Positions 46,404 to 53,778 of a stretch of DNA of 64,000 nt are shown here, piece after piece (position 1 is the first letter of the stretch; every line of letters begins with the position of its first letter). A program made the translations under genes and the position numbers. The notes under the pieces were generated by a model that saw only the letters and a program-made list of their open reading frames with translations, ran no database searches and was not told the DNA's origin. Origin of the DNA: Mesobacillus subterraneus (GTDB taxonomy: Bacteria; Bacillota; Bacilli; Bacillales; Cytobacillaceae); the NCBI RefSeq assembly GCF_003937825.1, contig NZ_RSFW01000011.1, positions 1 to 64,000 of the forward strand, written 5' to 3'.

Positions 46404-47141
46404 ATGATGAAAAAAATAGCAGCAGTATTATTTATGATGATGATGGTCCTGGCAGGCTGCGGGACGGCAGATGAGAAGCAGGAAGCAGAGCAGCCAAAAG
46501 AAGAAGCGAAGGATAATGGTGGACAAGCCGATCAGGCCGAGGGCGATGAAGACATCGTTTACCCTCAGCTGACAGCGGAAGTCCAGGAAAATGAAAGGCT
46601 TGTGGAAATAGTTACATCCATGGGGACGATCAAAATCAAGCTCTTCCCTGAACAGGCGCCAAAAACGGTCGAAAACTTCATCAAACATAGCGAAGATGGC
46701 TATTACGAGGGAGTCATTTTCCACCGAGTCATCGACGGATTCATGATCCAGGGCGGCGACCCTGACGGAACAGGAATGGGCGGGGAAAGCATTTACGGCG
46801 GCCCATTTGAAGACGAGATCTCAAGGCAGTTGTTCAATATCCGCGGAGCACTATCAATGGCAAACGCCGGACCCAACACGAATGGAAGCCAATTCTTCAT
46901 CGTCCAAAACAAAGAAATCGATGCGAGCCTTCCGGAAAAAATGAAGCAAGCAGGCTATCCGGAAGAAGTGGTCAAGATGTATGACAATGGCGGAACACCG
47001 CACCTCGATGGCAAGCACACCGTCTTTGGACAAGTAGTCGAAGGAATGGATGTCGTCGATAAAATCGCTGCAACCCCAACAGGAGATGCTGACAAGCCGG
47101 AAAAAGACGTCGTCATTGAAAAAATCAATGTCCTGAAATAG
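46404..47141 (+). CDS. Lipoprotein cyclophilin (peptidyl-prolyl isomerase)
   Basis: A 245-aa exported lipoprotein with a cyclophilin domain. The signal [20 protein letters not shown] ends with lipobox LAGC, followed by an acidic linker. The catalytic region has [20 protein letters not shown] (with the active-site Arg), [20 protein letters not shown] and [14 protein letters not shown]. It assists folding of proteins outside the membrane. AGGAGGG is 9 bases before the ATG at 46404. It stands alone between kapB and a small membrane protein gene. Confidence 0.93.
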   Translation: MMKKIAAVLFMMMMVLAGCGTADEKQEAEQPKEEAKDNGGQADQAEGDEDIVYPQLTAEVQENERLVEIVTSMGTIKIKLFPEQAPKTVENFIKHSEDGYYEGVIFHRVIDGFMIQGGDPDGTGMGGESIYGGPFEDEISRQLFNIRGALSMANAGPNTNGSQFFIVQNKEIDASLPEKMKQAGYPEEVVKMYDNGGTPHLDGKHTVFGQVVEGMDVVDKIAATPTGDADKPEKDVVIEKINVLK

Positions 47142-47225
47142 GCAGTTTCTTCAAGTTGGACGAAATCTCAAAGCTTGCTATAATGTGAGGAGAAGCGTTT
47201 CCCAGCTGAAGAAAGGAAGATGAGA

Positions 47226-47438
47226 ATGAGTAAGTGGTTTGTCATCTCATTGTTTTTATATTTCCCTGAAGATAAGACTGAATATATTCCAGCAGCGTTG
47301 ACCATGGTCATTTTCCTGATCGGAGCCATCCTCACGATGCGATTCATCATCAAGGTTTCCAAGAAGGAAGCCCAGAAAGCCAAGGAATTCGAACAGGCCA
47401 TCATGAAGCGGAATGAAGAAGCGAAGGAGAACAGCTGA
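47226..47438 (+). CDS. Small membrane protein
   Basis: A 70-aa protein with a hydrophobic centre (AALTMVIFLIGAILTMRFII) and a charged, coiled C-terminus (KVSKKEAQKAKEFEQAIMKRNEEA). AAAGGAAG lies upstream; ATG at 47220 is an alternative start. I do not recognise the family. Confidence 0.65.
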   Translation: MSKWFVISLFLYFPEDKTEYIPAALTMVIFLIGAILTMRFIIKVSKKEAQKAKEFEQAIMKRNEEAKENS

Positions 47439-47574
47439 TTGCGGCTGTTCTTTTTTTATTTGAAAAAATTCATACTTCCGTTGTTTTTTTTCTTCGTGGT
47501 GTCCCGCTAGACAGCATCCTGGCAAAGTTTGAGGCATGTTGCCTGGCTTTTTTTGCTTGCTGAAACGTTATATT

Positions 47575-47740
47575 CCCCGTTGGAGGGCGGATAATCCCCC
47601 GTTGGTCGAGATATATCCCCCGTTGGTCGAGATATATTCCCCGTTGGCGGACGGATATTCCCCGTTGGCCGGGATATATTCCCCGTTGAGGCAAACATTC
47701 CTGTCCCGGCACTTTACTGTGTATTTTCGGGAATGTGAAA
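47575..47740 (+). repeat. 21-bp tandem array R5 (CCCCGTTGG type)
   Basis: CCCCGTTGG or CCCCGTTGA occurs at 47575, 47597, 47618, 47639, 47660 and 47681, a 21-bp step (22 once). Between these is mostly TCGAGATATATT or GCGGACGGATATT. The right flank holds the inverted pair CATTCC (47694) and GGAATG, like the end structures of the other arrays. One frame encodes a heptad repeat (QRGIYLD on the minus strand); no ribosome site supports it. Confidence 0.85.
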
Positions 47741-47895
47741 CTGGAAAAAATCGCACATTATTTCCAGTTCGCTATAAAAATTAGATTTTCGCTTTAATAA
47801 TCATTTTTTCGCTATTAAAAAGGAATTTTCGCTATAAAAAATCTTTTTTCGCTATTAAATCGGGATTTTCTATAAAATCTGCGCTGGCGTATTAA
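47741..47895 (-). repeat. 20-bp tandem array R6 (TTTATAGCGAAAA type) with end palindrome
   Basis: CGCTATAAAAA or CGCTATTAAA recurs every 20 bp (G of CGCT at 47771, 47791, 47811, 47831, 47851, then a worn unit at 47871). The left end is AACTGGAAAAAATCG to ATTTCCAGTTCGC. Read on the minus strand, array and end match R3: units TTTATAGCGAAAA and an end GCGAACTGGAAA to TTTTTTCCAGTT. Units wear out away from the palindrome. About 150 bp up to the next gene shows nothing further. Confidence 0.83.
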
Positions 47896-48043
47896 CTCAA
47901 GGTTCCTGACCTGAATTTCATCCTTTATTTCACCTTTTTAGGTTTAACACCCCGAAAATCGGGGTAAAAGTCATGTTTTCATTATTTTAGTAAAGCGTTA
48001 TAATACAATTTATATTCTAAAACCATGTGAGTAGGGGTATAAA

Positions 48044-48493
48044 TTGAAAGACTTACAGATAGAGAATATTGTCGAACGTATTCTGGCACATTCTGGCAGT
48101 GATGTGAAGGTGGAGCTTGAATCTTATTTCCCTGGTGACCGGTTTGCGGGCGGGAAGTATAATTTTGGAACTCATACGATTACTTTATATATGGAAGAAA
48201 TCAAGGCGCAGTGCCTGCAGATTTTTTCATCATTGGATTCATTTGAGGATTATCTCGCCGTGGTGTTTGCCCATGAAATCGGACATGCTGAAGACAAGCA
48301 GCTTGCAGAGTTGATCGATCAAATGGATGCTTGCCATCATGACTACACCAGGAAGGGAATCGCGCTCCAAATCGAGGAGAACGCATGGGACTATGCGAGA
48401 AAGCTGCTCCCGCAAAAGCTGCATTCCTTTATGGAGACGATCATCCACTATTCCTTGCAGCCATATTACGAAGCGCTCGAAGTCAGTGCATAA
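48044..48493 (+). CDS. Orphan HEXXH protein (possible ImmA/IrrE-like metallopeptidase)
   Basis: A 149-aa protein with a zinc-protease motif VVFAHEIGHAED (HEIGH at residues 77-81) and a later EENAWDYARKLLP (from about 111), which recalls the Glu ligand helix of ImmA/IrrE-type (M78) gluzincins. No signal peptide is present. No XRE gene is adjacent. The TTG start is preceded by GTAGGGG. It lies between arrays R5/R6 and patB, in a place without a counterpart in the B. subtilis order. The fold and function are unproven. Confidence 0.62.
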   Translation: MKDLQIENIVERILAHSGSDVKVELESYFPGDRFAGGKYNFGTHTITLYMEEIKAQCLQIFSSLDSFEDYLAVVFAHEIGHAEDKQLAELIDQMDACHHDYTRKGIALQIEENAWDYARKLLPQKLHSFMETIIHYSLQPYYEALEVSA

Positions 48494-48494
48494 A

Positions 48495-48533
48495 AAGGAG
48501 CCTTCCGCCGACCAATCAGCGGAGGCTCCTTTC
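48495..48533. terminator. Bidirectional terminator HEXXH gene/patB
   Basis: AAAGGAGCCT and AGGCTCCTTT with an inner CCGC/GCGG pair form a strong stem. Confidence 0.88.
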
Positions 48534-48539
48534 GTTATA

Positions 48540-49709
48540 TTAACTAAATGCTCTCTTCAAACGTTCCAGTCCTTCATTCAAAGTCTCCCGCGGGCAAGCT
48601 AGATTCATCCGGACAAACCCTTCGCCGCCTTCACCGTATTTCGTTCCTGGTTCAAGTCCGAGTTTTCCCTTGTACAGAAGCTTATCCTTGATTTCCTCAT
48701 CATTCAACCCAAGTCCGCGACAGTCTATCCACAAAAGATACGTTGCATCTGCTTTCATTGGCTTCAGAGCTGGCAAATGTTCCGAGATATAATCGGTTGC
48801 AATCTGCATGTTTTCAGCAAGATACGCCAGCAGCTGATCCAGCCACTCTTCGCCATGGCGGTATGCTGCTTCGATTCCGGCAATCCCGAAGGTGTTTAAT
48901 GTGAAGAATCCCTGCTCCTGCTGGATCCGTTTGAATTTCGTCTTCAATTCTTTGTTCGGAATCAATGCGGCAGACGATTGAAGACCAGCCAGATTAAATG
49001 TCTTGCTTGGCGCGACAAACGTCACGGTGATTTCCCTGAACTTTTCGTTTATGGATGCAATCGGGATATGGACATTTGGTTCAAAAACGAGGTCGGAGTG
49101 GATCTCATCGGATACGATCAGGCAATCATGCTTCAGGCAGAGGTCGCCGATTTTTTCGAGCTCTTCCTTAGTCCACACCCGGCCGCCTGGATTGTGCGGG
49201 TTGCAGAGGATGAACATCTTCACTCCTTCCTGCAGCTTCGCTTCAAAGTTTTCAAAATCGATTTCGAAACGCTCGTTTTCATAGATCAGTCTGGAAGTCA
49301 CTAGCGTACGCTCATTGTCTTTTACCATATTGAAAAATGGTGTGTACACAGGTGAATGCACGAGCACCTTATCACCTTTTTCCGTAAAGGCACGGATCGC
49401 TGTGCTGATGGAAGGGACAACCCCTTCGCTAAAAACAATTGATGATGCCTTGAACTCGCAGTTATGGCGCCTCTTCATCCAGTCCTGGATGGCTTCGGTC
49501 ACGGAAAGGGGGACAAATGTATAACCAAACACTCCATGGTCAATCCTCTCCCTTAATGCATCGATAACAGCCTGGGGAGGTTGGAAATCCATGTCCGCGA
49601 CCCACATCGGCAGGACATCACCTGTCCCGAATACCTTTTCCGTTGCATCCCACTTCACGGAATGGGATTTGTTCCGGTCAACCACTTTGTCAAAATCAAT
49701 TCTATCCAC
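48540..49709 (-). CDS. patB: Cystathionine beta-lyase PatB (MalY type)
   Basis: A 389-aa class I/II aminotransferase-fold PLP enzyme that cleaves C-S bonds in cystathionine and related compounds. The PLP lysine is in VAPSKTFNLAGLQSS, the phosphate-binding SDEIHSDLVF is intact, and LPMWVADMDFQPPQAV and VRMNLACPRETL are typical for MalY/PatB. The start is the GTG at 49709. In B. subtilis patB lies next to kinB-kapB, so its presence near kapB keeps the local order. Confidence 0.93.
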   Translation of the reverse strand: MDRIDFDKVVDRNKSHSVKWDATEKVFGTGDVLPMWVADMDFQPPQAVIDALRERIDHGVFGYTFVPLSVTEAIQDWMKRRHNCEFKASSIVFSEGVVPSISTAIRAFTEKGDKVLVHSPVYTPFFNMVKDNERTLVTSRLIYENERFEIDFENFEAKLQEGVKMFILCNPHNPGGRVWTKEELEKIGDLCLKHDCLIVSDEIHSDLVFEPNVHIPIASINEKFREITVTFVAPSKTFNLAGLQSSAALIPNKELKTKFKRIQQEQGFFTLNTFGIAGIEAAYRHGEEWLDQLLAYLAENMQIATDYISEHLPALKPMKADATYLLWIDCRGLGLNDEEIKDKLLYKGKLGLEPGTKYGEGGEGFVRMNLACPRETLNEGLERLKRAFS

Positions 49710-49795
49710 TATGTACGCACCGCCTTTTCCTGAAAAAATTTAACTCATTCTATCTTTATGATAAGATATTTCTAAAAAATAATCAGGTGATTGAA

Positions 49796-50056
49796 TTGGA
49801 ATCAAAGGAACTTAGCTATAAATTAATTGATGTGCTGAATAAATGGGATCCTTTTAACATGGGAGAAGGCGGATTCGACCCGGAAATTGCGGATATCCTC
49901 CAGGCTGTCCATGATTATGATGACGGTGATCTAATCGCAAAAAGGATCCAATCTGTATTCGAGTTTTCATTCGAACAAGTATTGCCATACAAAGAGTGCC
50001 TGACAATAGCGAACACTTTGCTCGGAATCAAGAATGAGGACGTTTGTTCCTTGTAA
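49796..50056 (+). CDS. yugE: YugE family protein (DUF1871)
   Basis: An 86-aa soluble protein. The pattern NKWDPFNMGEGGFDPEIADILQAVHDYDD matches YugE. The TTG at 49796 is chosen because AGGTGA lies 5 bases before it and the length equals YugE; the GTG at 49787 overlaps that ribosome site. Divergent from patB as in B. subtilis. The function is unknown. Confidence 0.85.
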   Translation: MESKELSYKLIDVLNKWDPFNMGEGGFDPEIADILQAVHDYDDGDLIAKRIQSVFEFSFEQVLPYKECLTIANTLLGIKNEDVCSL

Positions 50057-50062
50057 TGCATA

Positions 50063-50090
50063 AAACGGCAGCCATCAGCGGCTGCCGTTT
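50063..50090. terminator. Bidirectional terminator yugE/yugF
   Basis: AAACGGCAGCC pairs with GGCTGCCGTTT; it reaches into the last codons of yugF. Confidence 0.9.
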
Positions 50091-50929
50091 GCTGTTGCTT
50101 CCGTTATAGCTTCTTCGGCCATGAAGCTGTTGATCAGCTGGTGGACTTCTTCTGGCTTTTCCTCAGGAACAAGATGGCCGGTCTCCTTCAAGATAATCAG
50201 CTCCGAGTTCCGTAAGTCCTTTTTCAGGCGTCTCCCGATACTGACGGGGACGACCTTGTCATGTTCTCCCCAGATCATCAGGCATGGTGACTCGATTTTT
50301 TTCAATTCCTCTGACGTAAGGTCGCCCTCGCGATGGCGGATCATCATCGTCAACGCTTTGAAAATATCGTCCTCAAGGAAAGGTGTGAGATACCCGTAAA
50401 GCATTTCGTCATTGATCATTGAATGGTCATAAACGACATTTTGCAGGTTTTGTTTTACCCCTGACCGTGCAAGATGGAATTTTACATACAGGTGGAAATA
50501 AGGAATATAACTCGACAGCACAAGCGGGAGCTTAGCCCTTTTTAAATATCCCGAGCTGCAGAGCAGAATTCCTTTTTTCGCATTTTCGGGATAATGCAAT
50601 AGTATGTTCAGGGCAATCTGGCCGCCCATCGAATGACCAACGACAGTAAATGTCGGGATGCCGAGGGATTTCATCAATTCCACAACCGTTGTCGCAAGAT
50701 TATGGTACGAATATTTGAAGCTCGAAACCTTGCCGCTTTTGCCAAACGGCGGAAGGTCGACGGAAATGACGTTATAATCCTCTTTCAGCAGCGGAATCAA
50801 ATGCCTGAAGCTGAAAGTGGAGGAAAGAAAACCATGGAGCAGCACGAGCGTTTCTTCAGCTTCTGGGTGCTGGTAATGCTCATAATAAAGATCAATTCCT
50901 CTAACGGTTTTATTCCTGGAGAATTCCAT
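50075..50929 (-). CDS. yugF: Alpha/beta hydrolase YugF
   Basis: A 284-aa alpha/beta hydrolase. LVLLHGFLSSTFSFRHLIP forms the oxyanion hole, VVGHSMGGQIALN is the nucleophile elbow with Ser, IWGEHDKVVPV carries the Asp, and ETGHLVPEEKPEEV the His. The ATG at 50929 follows AGGAGTG by 8 bases. It may hydrolyse an ester or similar; the substrate is unknown. Confidence 0.88.
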   Translation of the reverse strand: MEFSRNKTVRGIDLYYEHYQHPEAEETLVLLHGFLSSTFSFRHLIPLLKEDYNVISVDLPPFGKSGKVSSFKYSYHNLATTVVELMKSLGIPTFTVVGHSMGGQIALNILLHYPENAKKGILLCSSGYLKRAKLPLVLSSYIPYFHLYVKFHLARSGVKQNLQNVVYDHSMINDEMLYGYLTPFLEDDIFKALTMMIRHREGDLTSEELKKIESPCLMIWGEHDKVVPVSIGRRLKKDLRNSELIILKETGHLVPEEKPEEVHQLINSFMAEEAITEATANGSR

Positions 50930-51226
50930 ACGGCTTTCACTCCTGACATTATTTACGAAATATGTAAGGTATGCCATTTATTTTCCCCGCGAATCGTAAC
51001 TTCACACAAAAATTTCGGATTTTATTTGAAAAAGGCTGTTTTCGCTTGGTTGTCGCTTATCGCGTGTTCCAGTTTTCGCTTTGCTCTTGTAAAGAAACAA
51101 AAAAAGATGGACACCCATTACAGGTGCCCATTAAAAAAGGGGGGAATACTAGAAAGCCTTATGGGAATAGGATAGCCAGATTGCCCGAATGCTATACATC
51201 ATTTTTCGGAATTTTGTACAAAAATA

Positions 51227-51252
51227 GCAGGCAGAAAAAATCTGCCTGCTGG
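51227..51252 (-). terminator. Terminator of the XRE gene
   Basis: AGCAGGCAGA and TCTGCCTGCT form a 10-bp stem; on the minus strand it is followed by ATTTTTG. The 300 bp between this gene and yugF otherwise look empty, with an AT-rich tract. Confidence 0.85.
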
Positions 51253-51264
51253 TGCATTTCACTG

Positions 51265-51510
51265 TTATAAGTTGCTTGGTTTTTGTTCGAGTTCTGGCGG
51301 TGCAGCGTAATAAATTTGTCCCATAAGCTCTGATGCAGGGACATCAAGGGCAGTTGAGATCTTTAGAATCGTCTGCAATTTCGGTGTTTGCTCTCCGCTT
51401 TCGTACCGTCTGATCGTCTGCGTACCCACCCTGATTTTCAACGCGAGCTCTTCCTGGGACATACCAACGCGTTCACGGCACATTTTGATATTGTGTCCAA
51501 TTGCAGTCAT
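51265..51510 (-). CDS. XRE family transcriptional regulator
   Basis: An 81-aa protein with an N-terminal helix-turn-helix (IKMCRERVGMSQEELALKIRVGTQTIRRYESGEQTPKL, read in two pieces) and a short C-terminal tail without a sensor domain. GGAGGTGATGAG precedes the ATG. The target is not known. It ends 90 bp from the NSS transporter gene and in the same direction. Confidence 0.88.
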   Translation of the reverse strand: MTAIGHNIKMCRERVGMSQEELALKIRVGTQTIRRYESGEQTPKLQTILKISTALDVPASELMGQIYYAAPPELEQKPSNL

Positions 51511-51601
51511 CGCTCATCACCTCCAATTAAAATATCTCCTACTATAAGTTTATCATTAAATTTTTGAAAATATCGACAATAATGTGAACGTTTTCTTAAC
51601 T

Positions 51602-52945
51602 TTAAAGTATACCAATCGACTGAAGAAAAACAAAACCAATGCCGACGGGCACAATATAGCGAATCGAGAAGTACCACATCCTGAATAATAATGGCTGTTC
51701 TCCTGAACCTTGCTCAAGTTCCTGCCTGACCATCTTTCTTGGCAGCGCATAGCCGACAAAAATGGCAATGAATAAGGCACCAAGCGGCAGGGCGATATTG
51801 CTTGTCAGGAAGTCTGCAAGATCAAAGAAGGTTTTACCGAAAAAGGTGACATCAGATAAAATCCCGAATGAAAGCGCGTTTGGGATTCCTGCTGCAAAAA
51901 CGAGCAAGCCACTGATCCAAGCATACTTCTTGCGCTTATCCTTGTTCCCCTTGGAAAGAACAGCAACTATGATTTCCAGGATGGAAAAGGCCGAAGTCAG
52001 GGTTGCGAATAACAGCAGAACAAGGAAAATTGTCAAGAAGATCCCGCCGAATGCCAATTCTTCAAAAACGGCTGGCAGGACGACGAAAACAAGTCCCGGT
52101 CCGGCTTCAGGCTCTAATCCAAATGCGAAGACTGCAGGGAAGATGACCAAGCCGGCAAGCAATGAAATCAAAATATTAAGGCCTACGACCGAAAATGCTG
52201 ATTTAGCCAGGCTTTCGCCTTTTGGTAAGTAAGAAGCATAGGTAACCATTACGGAAAGTCCGACGCTTAATGCAAAAAAGGATTGCCCCAGTGCCAACAG
52301 AACTGTCTGGCCGGTAACCGCAGACCAATCCGGCTTCAACAGGAACTCGACCCCAGCCATTGCGCCATTCAGCGTCAATGATCGGATGACAAGTATGATA
52401 AAAAGGATGAACAATGCCGGCATCATGTATTTGCTGGCTTTTTCTATTCCTTGCTGAACGCCGCCCTGTACGACCAAGATGGTCAGCAGCAGGAAGAGTA
52501 ATTGAACAGCGACAGCTTCTACGGGATTGGAAATGATTTTTTCAAAAGTGGCTCCATATTCCGGCTGGCTAAGTCCGGACAATCCTCCCGTCAGACTGCG
52601 GACAAGGTAAGACAGAATCCAGCCGCCGACTACACTATAGAAAGAAAGAATCAGGAACGAGGCGATTACCCCTCCATATCCAAGCAGCGGCCAGGCGCTT
52701 TTCGGTGCCAGATGTTTATAGGACTGGACAGCATCCTTTTGTGAGTTCCGGCCGATGATGAATTCGGCCAGCAGGATGGGACCGCCGATAAAGATCGTCA
52801 TCAGCAGGAAGAAGACCAGGAAGATTCCGCCCCCATTTGTGCCTGCCATATATGGAAACTTCCAAATTGCCCCAAGTCCAATGGCAGAACCTGCGGCAGC
52901 CAGGATGAACCCCAACTTTGATGACCATTGTTCGTGCTTGCTCAT
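51602..52945 (-). CDS. Sodium-dependent transporter (NSS/SNF family)
   Basis: A 447-aa membrane symporter with about 11-12 helices. The sodium and substrate region WSSKLGFILAAAGSAIGLGAIWKFPYMAGTNGGG (here cut in two) is at the N-terminus. Similar B. subtilis proteins are YhdH and YocR. It probably imports an amino acid with Na+. AAAGGAG is upstream of the ATG. It reads toward the XRE gene. Confidence 0.9.
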   Translation of the reverse strand: MSKHEQWSSKLGFILAAAGSAIGLGAIWKFPYMAGTNGGGIFLVFFLLMTIFIGGPILLAEFIIGRNSQKDAVQSYKHLAPKSAWPLLGYGGVIASFLILSFYSVVGGWILSYLVRSLTGGLSGLSQPEYGATFEKIISNPVEAVAVQLLFLLLTILVVQGGVQQGIEKASKYMMPALFILFIILVIRSLTLNGAMAGVEFLLKPDWSAVTGQTVLLALGQSFFALSVGLSVMVTYASYLPKGESLAKSAFSVVGLNILISLLAGLVIFPAVFAFGLEPEAGPGLVFVVLPAVFEELAFGGIFLTIFLVLLLFATLTSAFSILEIIVAVLSKGNKDKRKKYAWISGLLVFAAGIPNALSFGILSDVTFFGKTFFDLADFLTSNIALPLGALFIAIFVGYALPRKMVRQELEQGSGEQPLLFRMWYFSIRYIVPVGIGFVFLQSIGIL

Positions 52946-53085
52946 AAGAAAACTCCTTTGTATAAGTCTGAATGTAAATATTTTCTGACAAAACAGAAAA
53001 ATTATCTTTATATGGTACTATTTTTTCAGGTAAAAGCCTAGCTTTTTTATGCTTATTTCAATATTTAAGTTTTTTGTTATTTTTT

Positions 53086-53111
53086 TGAAACAAAACAGAT
53101 TTTATGCCGTT
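53086..53111 (+). promoter_or_regulatory. Candidate ECF-type autoregulatory promoter
   Basis: TGAAAC and CGTT are separated by 16 bases, like SigW/SigX-type ECF promoters (TGAAAC-N16-CGT). It lies 110 bp before the sigma factor gene and could be used by the sigma factor itself. Confidence 0.5.
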
Positions 53112-53220
53112 TCATAGTAAAAGAAGTTTTCACTGGATCGCATGCGGCCGCACGGTGTTACCGAATAAAACCACGTGAAGACAACTTAATAATGAAGCGA
53201 AATCAGTTTGGGGGATACAA

Positions 53221-53778
53221 ATGAATGACGAGGAATTAGTATTCCGGGCGCGGAACGGCAATATGCAGGCGTTCGCGGAGTTGATTGATATCCATACTCC
53301 GACAGTCAAGCGCTTTGCGTTCCAGCTTGGGAATAAATATGACGACATAGACGATATCACACAGGAAGTATTTGTAAGAGTCTATCGCTTCCTGGAACAA
53401 TTTTCGCACGCGAAGTTCACAACCTGGCTGTATAAAATCACCCTGAATGTCACCAGGGATTTTGCCCGAAATAAACAGAGGCAAATCAAGAAGGTTTTGA
53501 AAATCGGCAAGGAGCGTACCTACAACGGAAAAACGGCAGAGGAGAACATCCTTCGTTATGAGGAGGACAGGGCGCTGCATGAATGCATCCAGAAACTTGA
53601 TGAAAAGTACCGCATTCCGATCATCCTCTTTTATTTTCATGATAAAAGCTACGATGAAATCGCCGAAATCACCGGGATTTCACTGGCAAATGTAAAAACG
53701 CGCCTGTTAAGAGGAAAGGAACATTTGAAGAAACTGCTCGTTTTAGCCGATAGGAAGGAAGGTGAACGGCATGGATGA
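53221..53778 (+). CDS. ECF-family RNA polymerase sigma factor
   Basis: A 185-aa ECF sigma factor. Region 2 holds YDDIDDITQEVFVRVYRFLEQF and the -10 contact TTWLYKITLNVTRDFAR; region 4 is YDEIAEITGISLANVKTRLLRGKEHLK. The start follows TTTGGGGGATAC. Its 3' end overlaps the next gene by 8 bases, which is the usual pairing of a sigma factor and its membrane anti-sigma. It resembles SigX/SigV/YlaC types but I cannot name it. Confidence 0.92.
   Translation: MNDEELVFRARNGNMQAFAELIDIHTPTVKRFAFQLGNKYDDIDDITQEVFVRVYRFLEQFSHAKFTTWLYKITLNVTRDFARNKQRQIKKVLKIGKERTYNGKTAEENILRYEEDRALHECIQKLDEKYRIPIILFYFHDKSYDEIAEITGISLANVKTRLLRGKEHLKKLLVLADRKEGERHG

Noticed and set aside
47470-47784. Heptad-repeat proteins in array R5 (QRGIYLD and related)
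   Set aside because: The 21-bp step makes heptads by itself; several frames on both strands are open and none has a start with a ribosome site.
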